Shown: positions 39,306-50,924, numbered from the stretch's first letter. The stretch is DNA of 64,000 nt from Mycoplasmopsis gallinacea (GCF_012220205.1 NZ_CP047225.1:744001-808000); one strand, 5' to 3'. Translations and numbers: made by a program. The notes: generated by a model not told the origin, from the letters alone.

Positions 39306-41471
39306 ATGCTAAAAAAAGTAGAATCATTGTTAAGGACAGTTGATAAATATTTGTCAAACGATGACAAAATATTAAAAACCAAAGTTTATGAAGATACTGA
39401 AAAAATGGACAAAGATTTAATAGAACTTTTATTATCTGATAAAGAAATAAAAGAATCTTTTTTTACACAAGTTGGCGATACATTGGTTTTTGATAAACAA
39501 GAATTTTGATGATTCTTAGATTCAAAAGAATTTCTTCCTGATAGTTATACAAGTTATAAAAACAAAATAGGATTAACTGATATTAATCATAATTATCTTT
39601 CAAGATCACAAGATGTTGTTTTATCATTCCCTTATAAAGATTGTTTTTTAGAAGGTGGACAAAGTAAGGATGATCAAAAAAGAGAAGAAAAAATGTATCA
39701 TGAAATTATTGCTAAAAATGAAATTAGAAGAATGTTATCTCCAAAAGTTCTAACAAAAGCAAAAAGGTATTCTAAAAACGGTGTTGAAGAAAATATTACA
39801 TTTAATGAAAATGATAATTTAATTATGAAAGGTAATAATCTAATTGCATTATCAACTTTATTAAAAAGATACAAAGGAGAAGTGAAGTGTATTTATATTG
39901 ACCCTCCATATAATACAGGAAACGATACTTTTAAATACAATGATAAATTCAATCATTCTACTTGACTTGTGTTCATGAAAAACAGACTTGAATTAGCTAA
40001 AGAACTATTAAGTGACAATGGTTTAATTTTTGTTCAATGTGATGACAATGAACAAGCATATTTAAAAGTTCTTATGGATGATATTTTTGGTAAAGAATGT
40101 TTTTATGGAAACTTAATTCAATTAAAAGGTAATACACAAAACGATTCTAAAAAAATCCAAAAAAATCACGAATACATTTTATGCTATTCAAAAGGAAATT
40201 TAGATCTTTTAGCAACATATAAAAATAGTGTCAAAAAAGAGGTTTTTGAAGGTAAATATTATTTAGGAAGAGATACGGGAGCATCATCAGGCGAAGATAA
40301 ATTAATTGAACGAACTAATCTTGGTTACACTATTTATTATTATGAAGGTACAGGTAATGGCGTCACCGGAAATAGTAACAAATTAATTGATAGAACTAAT
40401 CTTGGTTACACTATTTATTATCAAGAAAAACAGAATCAAGAACTTTTTGAAAACAAAAGTTTAATTGATAAAAATAATGTCGGTTACAATGAATACAAAG
40501 TTTTTGTAAAAGGAGACAAAATTATTCACGCCATAGCAATTAGTGACTACGATCCGAAGAAAATTAGAGAAAACTCTACTGAAGAAGATGTTTATGAAAA
40601 TGATGAATATTTAATTAGTCTAGGTTATGTGCCAATAAGACCTCCAAAAAGAGATGGTAATAAATTAGGACGTTGAACATGAAAAATAGAGAAATTTAAA
40701 GAGCATTGAAACAAAGATGAAATTTTAATAAAAAACTATAAAAATGTAATTAAAAAAGAATTTGTAGATGTTAATGATGTTCAGGATATAAATGGAAAAA
40801 TGTATTATGTTCAAGAAAATGTTTTACCAATTCAAAGTGTTGTAAAAATCGGTAATAGCCAAGGAACATCCCATTTAAAAGATTTATTTGGGGAAAAAGT
40901 GTTTTCAAACCCAAAAAGTGAAGATTTACTTCAATTTATAATTGAGAGCGCAACTTCTGAAGGTGATATTGTTCTTGATTTTCATTTAGGTTCAGGTACA
41001 ACAGCTGCTGTAGCTCACAAAATGGGTCGTAGATATATCGGTGTAGAACAAATGGATTACATAGAAAACATTACTGTTGAGCGTCTTAAAAAAGTAATCG
41101 AAGGTGAAAAAGGTGGTGTTTCAAAAATTGTTAATTGAGAAGGTGGCGGTTCTTTTGTTTATTGCGAATTAAAAGAAGATTCTAATAATTTAATTAAAGA
41201 AATAGATTCATCAACAACGGATAATATTGAAAAAATAAAAGAAAAAGTTTATAACGACAAAAGAATAATTCCTTATTTGACAAAACAAGAATTACAAATG
41301 GCTGATGAAAATTTTTCTGAACTTGAATTATCTGATAAAAAGAAAGCACTAAAATTATTGGTTGATAAAAATAAACTATATGTAAATTATGCAGATATTA
41401 ACGATCAAGATAATAACCTAACTGAAGAAGAAATTAATTTTACAATTTCCTTTTATAAAGGAGAAAATTAA
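39306..41471 (+). CDS. mod: Type III restriction-modification system, DNA methyltransferase subunit Mod
   Basis: 721 residues, intact. The start is the ATG at 39306, with AAGGAG 6 bases upstream and the family N-terminus MLKKVESLLRTVDKYLSNDDKILKTKVYEDTEKMDKDL; an in-frame ATG at 39231 lies too close to the T run to have a ribosome site. IYIDPPYNTGND (motif IV, residue 199) precedes VLDFHLGSGTTA (motif I, residue 559), the beta-class amino-methyltransferase order of type III Mod. The target-recognition region between them carries an internal repeat, LI[ED]RTNLGYTIYY twice near 40300-40425 and a degenerate third. Mod methylates one strand of an asymmetric site and directs Res. Confidence 0.93.
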
Positions 41472-41473
41472 AA

Positions 41474-44122
41474 ATGGGTTTTTTATTTGAATCAATAAAT
41501 GTACACAAAAAATATTTAAATAAAAAAATAGAAATACCATCAATTATTTTTCAAGGTCTCTCTAAAAAAATACAATTAAGAGATTACCAAAAAGAAGCGA
41601 TCGAGAATTTCGTTATTCATTTTGAAAGTGAAAATTCTGAAGATAATAAAACAAAAAATATTCACACTCTTTTTCACATGGCCACTGGAAGCGGTAAAAC
41701 TGTTATAATGGCAAGTCTTATTTTGTTCCTTTATGAAAAAGGTTATCGAAATTTCTTATTTTTTGTTAACCAAACAAATGTTATTGAAAAAACAAAAGAC
41801 AATTTTTTAAATAATTTATCAAATAAATATCTCTTTAACGACGAAATTAATTATTTAGGGAAAAAGATAAAAATTAAAGAAGTTCAGAACTTTCAAGAAA
41901 TACAAGAAAATAATTTAATTGATGATGATATAAATATTTGTTTTACAACTACTCAAAAATTACATTTAGATCTATTTATAACAAGAGAAAATTCTCTTAC
42001 TTATGATGATTTTGAAAATAAAAAAATAGTTTTTATTTCAGATGAAAGTCATCACATAAATTCTTCAACTAAAAAGACAGGAAAAGAAAAAGAACTGGAA
42101 AATAGTTGAGAGACTTCAATAATGAATGCTCTTGAAAAAAATAAAGACTCAATTATGCTGGAATTTACAGCAACTTGTGACATTAATGACAAAAATGTAA
42201 AAGAAAAATACATAGATAAAATTGTTTTTGATTATCCTTTAAAGTATTTTAGAGAAAGTGGTTACACAAAAGATTTTGAAAATTTTGCTACAAACTCAAC
42301 ACTTTGAGATAGAACTCTTATAGCTCTTGTTTTAAGTGAATATAGAAAATTTCTTTTTTCTGATTTAAAGATTAATCAAAAACCAGTAATTCTATTAAAA
42401 TCTCAGAAAATCCAAGAATCAGAAAAATTTTATGAAGAATTTAATACAAAAATAGGCAAATTAAAAGCAGAGGAATTAGAAAAGTTATATTCTTCTGATA
42501 TAGAAATATTAAAAAAAGCGCTTGATTATTTTAAAAATAAAAAAGGTTCTTTAAATCTTTTAAAAGATTCGTTAATTAATAGTTTTAAAAAAGAAAACTT
42601 AGTAATTATGAACCAAAAAACAGATAACACTAAAGAAAAACAACTTTTAGTTAACTCTTTAGAAGATAGTTCTAATCATATAAGAGCTGTTTTTACAGTT
42701 GATATGCTAAATGAAGGGTGAGATGTTTTAAATTTATACGATATTGTTAGGTTATATGACACAAGACAAGGAAATAATAAGTCAGGAAAAGTTGGGGCTT
42801 ACACCATTAAAGAAGCACAGTTAATTGGTAGAGGAGCTAGATATTGTCCTTTTGTTATTAATGATGAACAAGAAAAATTTAAAAGAAAATACGACAATGA
42901 TATTAATAATGAATATAGAATTTTAGAAACTATGTATTTTCATAGTAAAAATGATTCTAAATATATTTATGAACTTAAAAAAGCTTTAGTTTACACCGGT
43001 ATGGAAAATGAAACATCAAAAATATTAACTTATAAAGTTAAAAATAGCTTTAAAGAAACAGATTTTTTTAAGAACGGAATAGTTTTTTCTAATCGTAGAG
43101 TAATTAAAGATAGAAAAACTATTAAAAGCATAGATGATGACATTAAAAACAAAGTTTTTACTTATGAAATTAAAGATGTTAGAGGAAAGGTGTTTAGTTT
43201 ATTAAAAGACGAATTTGATCAAAACTTTAATTATCAAAAAGAGAAGAATGTATTCGAGATTAAATTAAAAGACTTAGACTATAACATAGTTTTAGGTGCT
43301 AGTGAATGTTTTGATAAACTAAAATTTAGTTTTTTAAAAGAAAGATTTCCAATTTTAAAAACACTTAGAGAATTTCTTACAGATGAAATGTTTTTAGGAA
43401 ATGTAACTATTAAATTTATTTATTCAGAAGGGAAAAGAATTTCTGGTAATGATATTTTTAGTTCTTTAAAAATTGTTTTTAGCGAAGTGGAGCGTTATAT
43501 TAGTTCTATAAAAGATGAATATTTTGGCACAAATGTATTTACTGCTAAAAATATAAGAGATGTTATAAAAGATAAAAAAATTAAGGTGACCAAAATCATT
43601 GAAAATGGTTATGGAGATGCTCAATCTAACTCTCTTAATGATGAAATCGCAATGAATTTAGAAGATAAAAAATGATATGTTTATAATGAAAACTATGGCA
43701 CTTCAGAAGAAAAAGCTTTTGTTAAGTATTTTAGTGAACATATCCAAAAAGACTTGAACGAAAAAGAATGTGAATTTTATCTAGTTAAAAATGAGAGAAA
43801 TTCAGAATTAGCTATATATTCATTTGAAGATGGTTCAAGATTTGAACCAGATTTCTTCTTATTTATTAGGAAGAAAAAAGCAAAAGAAAATGTTTTTTCT
43901 AATATTCAAACATACATAGAGCCCAAAGGTCAACATCTAATTGAACATGATTTATGAAAAGAAAAATTTTTATTAGAAATAAACGAAAAAGCTGAGTTAA
44001 ATCTACATAAACAAGAAAGTGATTACGGGATAATAGGAGTACCTTTCTTTAATAATGAACTTAAAAATGTAAAAGACAAATTTAAAGCTGTTTTTGATTC
44101 ATTTATTATAGAAAAGCTTTAA
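41474..44122 (+). CDS. res: Type III restriction-modification system, restriction subunit Res
   Basis: 882 residues, intact, starting 2 bases after mod, with AAAGGAG overlapping its end. Superfamily 2 helicase motifs: FHMATGSGKTVIM (residues 67-79), ISDESHHIN (DExH box, 190), LEFTATCD, and EAQLIGRGARYCPF (motif VI). The C-terminal nuclease has DGSRFEPDFFLFI and TYIEPKGQHL, giving the PD...ExK residues Asp793, Glu816 and Lys818. It cleaves DNA about 25 bases from unmethylated sites after ATP-driven translocation. Both subunits look functional. Confidence 0.93.
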
Positions 44123-44133
44123 ATTATGAAATT

Positions 44134-44163
44134 AAAAAAACCTCAAGAAAAGGAGGTTTTTTT
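44134..44163 (+). terminator. Terminator after res
   Basis: AAAAAAACCTC pairs with GAGGTTTTTTT. It lies inside the island, just before the right 218-bp repeat. Confidence 0.8.
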
Positions 44164-44180
44164 AATTTCTTGAATTTTTA

Positions 44181-44398
44181 TAAAAGTTTTACTTTTTGTG
44201 AATTTTATTTGATATGTTTTCTTTTCCAATTTCTAATCATCGATTAATCACTTTTCTTGAATTATGAAGTTTGTTTTCAAGGTTTGAATCTTCTAAAATC
44301 AGCGCTTGAAAAAGTAAATCAGTAATTAAAAGTTGTGATAATTTTGATGAAAGTGGAACATCAATGTAAGAAGAGTGAATTTTATTATACACTATTTT
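44181..44398. repeat. Right 218-bp direct repeat: 3' end of the intact rpiR-type gene
   Basis: Partner of 38801-39018, at a constant offset of 5380 bases. This copy belongs to the complete gene. Confidence 0.92.
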
Positions 44399-45061
44399 TA
44401 CATCAAAAAACTGATCATATTCATTATCTTCATTTGAGGTGATAACAATTATTTTCACTTTGTTTTCCTTGGCGATTTGAATTGAAAAAATTTGCTCTGG
44501 AGTATTTAAATTATTTGAGAAAAGAATTAAAACATCGTTAGCATTACAATTTGAAATTGATGGGAAAAAGACGTGAAAATCGGAATTACTAATTGGAGTT
44601 TTTCCGATTTTTAAAATATTAGCATACAAATTATCACTAATTCTTTTGCTACTTCCGCTTCCTTGAATAAGGATTTTATTACTTTGATTAATGATTTTGG
44701 CTGCTTCTTTGATTTTTTCTAAGACAACTTCATTATAAAGGCTATCAATTGCAAAGCGATGTGAAGAAATTATGGTAGAAAATGAGTCATTATTATTAAT
44801 TGTGTAGTTTTTTTCAAATTTCTGGATTATTAAATTCACTTGAACTTTAAACTCTTGATAGTTTTTAAAGTTATATTTTTTAACAAACCGCGAAACCCCT
44901 GATACTGATGTACCAGAAAACTCAGCTAAATCATTAATAGTTAAATCAAACACAGGTTCTTGGAATTTATTGATAAATTCAATGATGTTATGATCTGTTT
45001 TTGATAATCCAGAAATTGAATTAATAATAGGTCTAGAGACTTCTTTTTTTATTTTATTCAT
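44189..45061 (-). CDS. RpiR/MurR-family transcriptional regulator
   Basis: 290 residues from ATG 45061. An N-terminal helix-turn-helix (LTINDLAEFSGTSVSGVSRFVKKYNFKNYQEFKVQV) is followed by a SIS sugar-phosphate-binding domain (INQSNKILIQGSGSSKRISDNLYANILKIGK, NDVLILFSNNLNTPEQ). The frame includes one TGA-Trp near the end. It is divergent from the ula operon, whose original start is 280 bases away, so it most likely senses a sugar phosphate of that pathway and controls the operon. Its 3' end is duplicated at 38801. Confidence 0.87.
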
Positions 45062-45157
45062 AATTACTTAAAATTTTAATCATTTTTAGCTCTTTTTAAT
45101 AGTTTTTAGCTAAATGTGGAAAAAATATGGAAATAAAATGAATTTTTTATTCACGCA

Positions 45158-45174
45158 ATGGAAATAATTTCCAT
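45158..45174. promoter_or_regulatory. Palindromic operator between the regulator and the ula operon
   Basis: ATGGAAATAATTTCCAT is a perfect 8-bp inverted repeat around one base. A second half-site (ATGGAAATA) lies at 45127-45135 and another ATGGAAAT near 45293. Placed in the divergent region of a RpiR-type gene, it is the best candidate for its binding site. Confidence 0.6.
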
Positions 45175-45330
45175 TTATAAAACTAATATATAGATAAATA
45201 AGGTCTTAGAATTGTTTTATACCATTAAAGTGAAAATTATTTTCAAGTTTATCAAAAAATAAGCTCCAAAAAGGAATGTAATATTAATGTAGATGGAAAT
45301 CCGCTACAAATACTTTTTTATTCTATTTTT

Positions 45331-45351
45331 AAGGAGCAATATGGAAAAATT
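45331..45351 (+). other. Orphaned start of the ula lactonase gene
   Basis: AAGGAG followed by ATGGAAAAATT is the original ribosome site and first codons (M-E-K-F). The reading frame continues at 47224 after the insertion sequence. AAAATT is duplicated at 45346-45351 and 47224-47229 (6-bp target duplication). Confidence 0.85.
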
Positions 45352-47223
45352 CCTAACTTTGACACTTTGGTCTTTTTTAAGACTTTTTGAATTTCTTAAT
45401 ATATTACATATATTAAGAAATTTTTTATTTTTTTATTTCATATATAGTAAATATATGGTATAATATGGTAAAAAGGACAAATTATGGCATCAGTACAAAT
45501 CATCAAAAAGAATAAAACACAATATGTAAGAATCGTAGAATCATATTGAGATAAAGAAACTAAAAAACCAAAAATTAGAGAAGTAAAATTTTTAGGTAAA
45601 TTAGAAGATCTTACAAAAGATAATCCAAACTTCATTGAAGAATTAAAAGAATCTGTTAGTTCAAAGAAAAATCAAAAACAAAAAGATAGAAACGAACAAA
45701 TTTTACAAATCATGAATTCTTTAAAATTGGACAAATTTAAAGGAACAGAAATTAAAGGATATGGAAATTTAGTTTACGAAGAAATCATAAATTATCTAGA
45801 ATTACCAAATTTCTTAAATGACTTACAAAAGAAAAATAGTAGGTCAAAATATGACCTAGCATCAATTACAAAAATGCTAATTTTAACAAGAATTTTAGAA
45901 CCATCTTCTAAAAGAAGTTCAGTTGAAAAAATTAAAAAATATTGATACAAATTTGATGATAGTTTGAAAGACATTTATAGATCACTTGAGTTTTTACAGG
46001 ATAAAAAAGCGGATATTTTAAAACATTTAAATGAACAATTTGTAGACAAAATTAACAGAAATTTAACATTCTGTTTCTATGACGTTACAACTGTTTATTT
46101 TGAAAGTTTTATACCTGATGAACTTAGAAAATTTGGTTTTTCAAAAGACAATAAAGTTAACCAAACTCAAGTTGTTTTAGGTCTTTTAATCGACGATATG
46201 GGAATACCGATTTATTATGATTTATTCCCTGGAAACACATCTGATTTCTTGACTTTAAAACCTGTTTTAGAGAATATAAAAAGAGACTTAGGTATAGATA
46301 AAATTACTATTGTTGCAGATAGAGGTTTAAACTCAAAAAGTAACTTATTAGCCATAAAACAAGCAGGATACGATTACATAATGGCTTACAAAATCAAAGG
46401 TAAAGAAAATAAAATTGAAGGAATTTATGATCTTGATACATATAAAATGATGTATGAAGAATTCAGTGTGAAAAAACAAGATCACAAAGAGCTTTTTAAA
46501 TCTAATAATACCTTTTATGAAATTGACAATAAACTGATTTTAACTTTCTCTGGAAAGAGACAAAGAAAAGATAAAAAAGATCGTGAAAGACTTATTAAAA
46601 AAGCTGAAAAATTACTCAATTTATCAGCTATAAAATCAGAAATGAAAAGAGGTGGTAAGAAGTATTTAAAACTTTCAGCTAACGAAGTTGAGTTAGATCA
46701 TCAAGCGATTTTGAAAGATGAAGCCGCAGATGGATTTTATGGAATTTTAACATCTCATGAAGATATGGATGAAATGGAAATTATTGAACAATATTCAAAA
46801 CTTTGAAAAATAGAAGAAAGTTTTAGAGTGATGAAAACAAACTTTGAAGTAAGACCAATTTATCTTTCAACTGAAAAGACAATCAAAGGACATTTTTTAA
46901 TTTGCTTCCTTGCACTCACGATTCAAAGATATTTAGAATTTGTTCTTGAATATTGTGGTTATCCGCTTCCTACGAATAAAATAATTGAATCAATTAAAAA
47001 TCAAAAATTATCAATTATCCCAGAAATAAATACTTATATTAAATCAGAAGAATCTGAAGAGTTCAAAACTATATTAAAAGTTCTTGGACTTAAACCAATT
47101 GAAACTATTGGTAAATGTGAAGACGTAAAATTTACTATATAGGAATTGTGATATAAAAACGACGAATAGCTCTATATTGTAGGGTTATTCGTCGTTTTAA
47201 GTTTTAAAAGTGTCAAACTTAGG
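45352..47223 (+). mobile_element. IS1634-like insertion sequence, copy B, 1872 bp
   Basis: Same ends and length as copy A and in the same orientation 44,061 bases away. Its target duplication is only 6 bp (AAAATT), against 307 bp at copy A, matching the variable duplication length known for IS1634. It splits the first gene of the ula operon at codon 4. Confidence 0.93.
45484..47142 (+). CDS. tnp: IS1634-family transposase, copy B
   Basis: 552 residues, intact; differs from copy A only by Tyr instead of Cys at about residue 419. The DDE residues are in YDVTTVYFES, VADRGLNS and KIEESFRVMKT. It lies downstream of, and in the same direction as, the original ula promoter, so regulated transcription of that operon may now enter the transposase gene before reaching the terminal hairpin at 47156-47198. 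Confidence 0.93.
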
Positions 47224-48274
47224 AAAATTTGTAAGAACAGTCCTAGGTGATATTTCACCAAAAGACTTAGGTGTGACAGATTGTCACGATCACTTCATTA
47301 AAAATGGTGGTCCTGAAGTTGAAGAACACATCGACTTTTTAATGTTAGATGTTGAAGCATCTAAAAAAGAACTTAAAGAGTTTCTTGAACGTGGAGGAAA
47401 AACTATCGTAACAATGGATCCACCAAATGTTGGTAGAGACGTACACAGAACATTAGAAATTGCTAAAGCTTTTGAAGGTAAAGCAAACATTATTATGTCT
47501 ACTGGATTCCACAAAGCTAAATTCTATGACAAATGATCTTCATGATTAGCAGTTGTACCTACAGATGACATTGTTAAAATGTGTGTTGCTGAAATTGAAG
47601 AAGGTATGGATGAATACAACTACAGTGGACCAGTTGTTAAACGTTCAAAAGCCAAAGCTGGAATTATTAAAGCTGGTACAGGATATGCAGCTATTGACAG
47701 ACTTGAATTAAAAGCACTTGAAGTTGCAGCTAGAACATCAATTCAAACAGGTTGTCCAATTTTAGTTCATACACAACTTGGAACAATGGCTCTTGAAGTT
47801 GCACAACACTTAATTGGTTTTGGTGCTAACCCAAGAAAAATTCAAATCTCACACCTTAACAAAAACCCAGATAAATACTACTATGAAAAAATAATTAAAG
47901 AAACAGGTGTGACATTATGTTTTGATGGACCTGACCGTGTTAAATACTACCCAGATTCAACACTTGCAGAAAACATTAAATACTTAGTGGATAAAGGTTT
48001 ACAAAAACACATTACACTTAGTTTAGATGCAGGTAGAATTCTTTACCAAAGAAACTATGGGGTAACCAAAGGTAAACAAACATTTGGACTTGCATACTTA
48101 TTTGATAGATTCATTCCTTTAATGAAACAAATTGGAGTTCCTGAAGATGCTATCGAAGATATGCTTGTAAATAACCCTAGAGAAATTCTTGCTTTCGATG
48201 AACCTAGAGTTTATGACGAAAGTAAAGTTCCAGCGGAATTAAAAGAACTTAAAAAAGAATTGAAATTATCTTAA
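47210..48274 (+). CDS. Phosphotriesterase-family sugar-lactone-phosphate lactonase
   Basis: 354 residues. Metal ligands of the amidohydrolase fold are visible: TDCHDHFIKNGG (HxH), AGIIKAGTGYAAID (bridging lysine), LVHTQLG, QISHLNKN and LSLDAGR (catalytic Asp). The close relative from Mycoplasma synoviae hydrolyses pentono-lactone 5-phosphates, which fits a lead gene of a ula-type operon. The native start (MEKF) is cut off by the IS; the present frame begins at a GTG inside the IS inverted repeat and reads MSNLGKFVRTV, so only three extra residues result. The ribosome site is poor and the IS hairpin ends 12 bases upstream, so expression may be reduced. Confidence 0.85.
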
Positions 48275-48321
48275 TTAATAATACGTGCAAATTGCCTTAG
48301 CAACTTGCGAAAGAGGAAAAT

Positions 48322-50064
48322 ATGTCTAAAATGACTGATGGTACAAAAAAGACTATTAAAACTCTTGCTATTTTATTTGCTGTAATTGCTGTATTTGTTG
48401 TTGGGATGCTTATCACAATGACAATTGCGCACTTTAGTTTAAAAGATGGTACAGGCTTTAATGGTGCCGGAGTTGTATTTTATTTAAAAAGAGTTATCAT
48501 TGACAACTTCTTAGGTGTTAATGCGTTCTTAATTGGTTCAATTGTATTTATTGGATATCTTGTTTTAGGTCGTGGAATTAGAGATGCTATTTTAGGTTTC
48601 ATTAAATCCGCTATCGGTATCTTAGTATTATCAATTGGATCAGGAATCCTTGTAGGGATGTCAAAAGAAATTTTCGTTCAAATTTCTAAATTAGGTGCTG
48701 GTGTTACATCACTTGATCCTTACACAGGATGAACATCTGCTGAAAACTTCTTAAAAGCCTTAAATGGTCAAAACATTTCAGCATTTATCTCTTATGCTCT
48801 TCTTATTGGATTTGCTATTAACTTAGTTTTAGTAGTATTCCGTCGTTGAACAAACGTGCACTCAATTATGTTGACAGGACATGTTATGTTCCAACAATCA
48901 GCTATGGTTGTAGCTGGAATAACAGTTTCTCTTTTCTTAAGTAACACCGCATTAAGTTACGGTGCACAAACTGGAATTATTCTTATTTCAGGATTAATTT
49001 TAGGTCTTTACTGAGGAATTGGGTCAACAGCTACTATTAAAGGGTCTGATGCTGTAACACAAGGTGCTGGATTCTGTGTTGGTCACCAACAAATGTTAGG
49101 TCTTTCACTTGCTTACAAAATTGGAAGATTCTTTGGTAAAAAAGAACAATCAGCTGAAAATATGGTTCTTCCTAAAAAATTAAAAGTGTTTGAAGATAAT
49201 ATTTTTACTCAATCACTTATTATGTTAATTCTTTTCACAATTTTAATTGCTATTATTGCGGCTAAAAACCCAATCGGATCAGTATTTGATGGTCAATCAT
49301 ACAAATGAACAAAAGTATTATTACCTAACTGAGCAGTAGATGGAAATGTGTTCTTTATCTTTAACATCTTATTAGGAGCTCTTAAACTTGTAGGAAGTAT
49401 TCTTGTTATCCAAACAGGAGTTAGAATGTTCGTAAGTGAATTACAACAATCATTCCAAGGTATTACAGAAAAAGTTGCTCCAGGTGCTGTGGTTGCAGTT
49501 GATGTTGCTGCTACATATGGATTTTCTTCAAACTCAGTAACATATGGGTTTGTTAGCGGAACAATCGCTCAATTTATTGCAACAGGTCTTTTAATCGGTC
49601 TTTCACAAATTAATTTTGGACCACACTTTAAATTAGATATCACAATCCCATTATTTATTACATTATTCTTCAACTCTGGATCAATCGGGGTATTCGCTAA
49701 TGCTTCTGGTGGATTCAAAGCTGCTTTAATTGTTCCTGCAATCTTTGGGTTTGGTGAAATCTTATTATCATCACTTGGTCTTAGCTTACTTAAAATGCAT
49801 GAAGCATTTGTGCAAAATGCTCCTAAAGTTAGTGATGCAGCACACGTATTTGGAACAGGATACTTAGGAATGTTCGACTGAAACGTATTCTTTGCTCCAA
49901 TGATCGGATTTGGAAGCTTACACCCAGTTGTAGGTGGAATTGTATTTACTGGTGCTATTGGATCACTTGTTGCATTCTCACAAATTGTTGATTCAGGAAG
50001 ACAATCAGAACCTACATTCTTACAAAAAATGTTTAAATTAAACATTCAAACATACAACCACTAA
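48322..50064 (+). CDS. ulaA: PTS ascorbate-type transporter, EIIC component
   Basis: 580 residues, about eleven hydrophobic segments, open through six TGA-Trp codons. It reads VNAFLIGSIVFIGYLVLGRG, MLTGHVMFQQSAM, GAGFCVGHQQMLGLSLAYKIG and FNSGSIGVFANASGGFKAALIVP, all typical of UlaA-type permeases. It imports L-ascorbate (or a related pentonate) while it is phosphorylated by UlaB. AGAGGAAA precedes the ATG. A long hydrophilic loop around residues 270-290 includes GKKEQSAENMVLPKKLKVFED. Confidence 0.92.
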
Positions 50065-50148
50065 TTAGATAAACTAATTTATTTAATTAGTAAATTCAAA
50101 ACAAAAACAAAAATTAGTAACAAAATTAAATTTTCAAAGGAAGTACTT

Positions 50149-50430
50149 ATGAAAGTATTATGTTTATGTGGAAGCGGAATGGGGACTTCAATGATCATTA
50201 AAATGAAAGTTAGTCAAGCACTTAAAGAACTTGGGATTAACGGATCAGTTGAAGCTCTTGGGCTTGGACAAGGAAAAAGTGTGGCAAATAACTATGATGT
50301 TATTTTATGTACACAAAACTTTGTTTCAGAAGTTAATACAAAGGCTCAAGTTTATGGTCTTAAAAATATTATGAATCTAGATGAAATTAAAGCAGCTCTT
50401 AATGATGCAAAAGAAAAAGGTATTAATTAA
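50149..50430 (+). CDS. ulaB: PTS ascorbate-type EIIB component
   Basis: 93 residues. VLCLCGSGMGTSMIIKMKV holds the phosphorylated cysteine in a CGSGxGTS loop. AAAGGAAG precedes the ATG. Its stop overlaps the start of ulaC by one base. Confidence 0.92.
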   Translation: MKVLCLCGSGMGTSMIIKMKVSQALKELGINGSVEALGLGQGKSVANNYDVILCTQNFVSEVNTKAQVYGLKNIMNLDEIKAALNDAKEKGIN

Positions 50431-50912
50431 TGGAAAGATTAAATCTTTTAGAAAGTTTGCTTGCTCATAATTCAATTGAAATTCAACAGGAAGCTTCTTC
50501 ATGAAAAGAAGCAATCAAATTAGCTTGCAAGCCACTTGAAAAAGCTGGAGTTATTACTGAAAAATACTATCAAGAAATATTAGATTCAACAGAAAAATAT
50601 GGTCCTTACTACATAATTGCCAAAAACTTTGCAATGCCTCATGCTAGCGATACAGAACATGCTGTTTTATCAAATGGGTTCTCACTTGTAACATTAAAAG
50701 AACCAGTTAAATTTGATGATGGTCAAGAAGTAAAAATTTTAATGTGTCTTGCAGCAAAAGATGGAGAAGTGCATACACAAGTAGCAATTCCACAAATTGT
50801 AGCTGTTTTTGAAGATGAAACAAACATTGACAAAATAGCTTCTTCAAAAACTAAAGAAGAAGTTGTCGAAATAATCAAATCTGTTGATTATACAAAATAT
50901 GTTATTCAATAA
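50430..50912 (+). CDS. ulaC: PTS ascorbate-type EIIA component
   Basis: 160 residues of the mannitol/fructose EIIA fold. NFAMPHASDTEHAV carries the active histidine in the PHA motif; KILMCLAAKDGEVHTQVAIPQIVAVF is the second conserved block. It passes phosphate from HPr to UlaB. One TGA-Trp near residue 23. The start overlaps the ulaB stop. Confidence 0.92.
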
Positions 50913-50924
50913 AAAGGAGCAAAA

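Noticed and set aside
49569-50045. 158-residue open frame on the minus strand
   Set aside because: Antisense of ulaA, with no homology-like motifs and no start signal.
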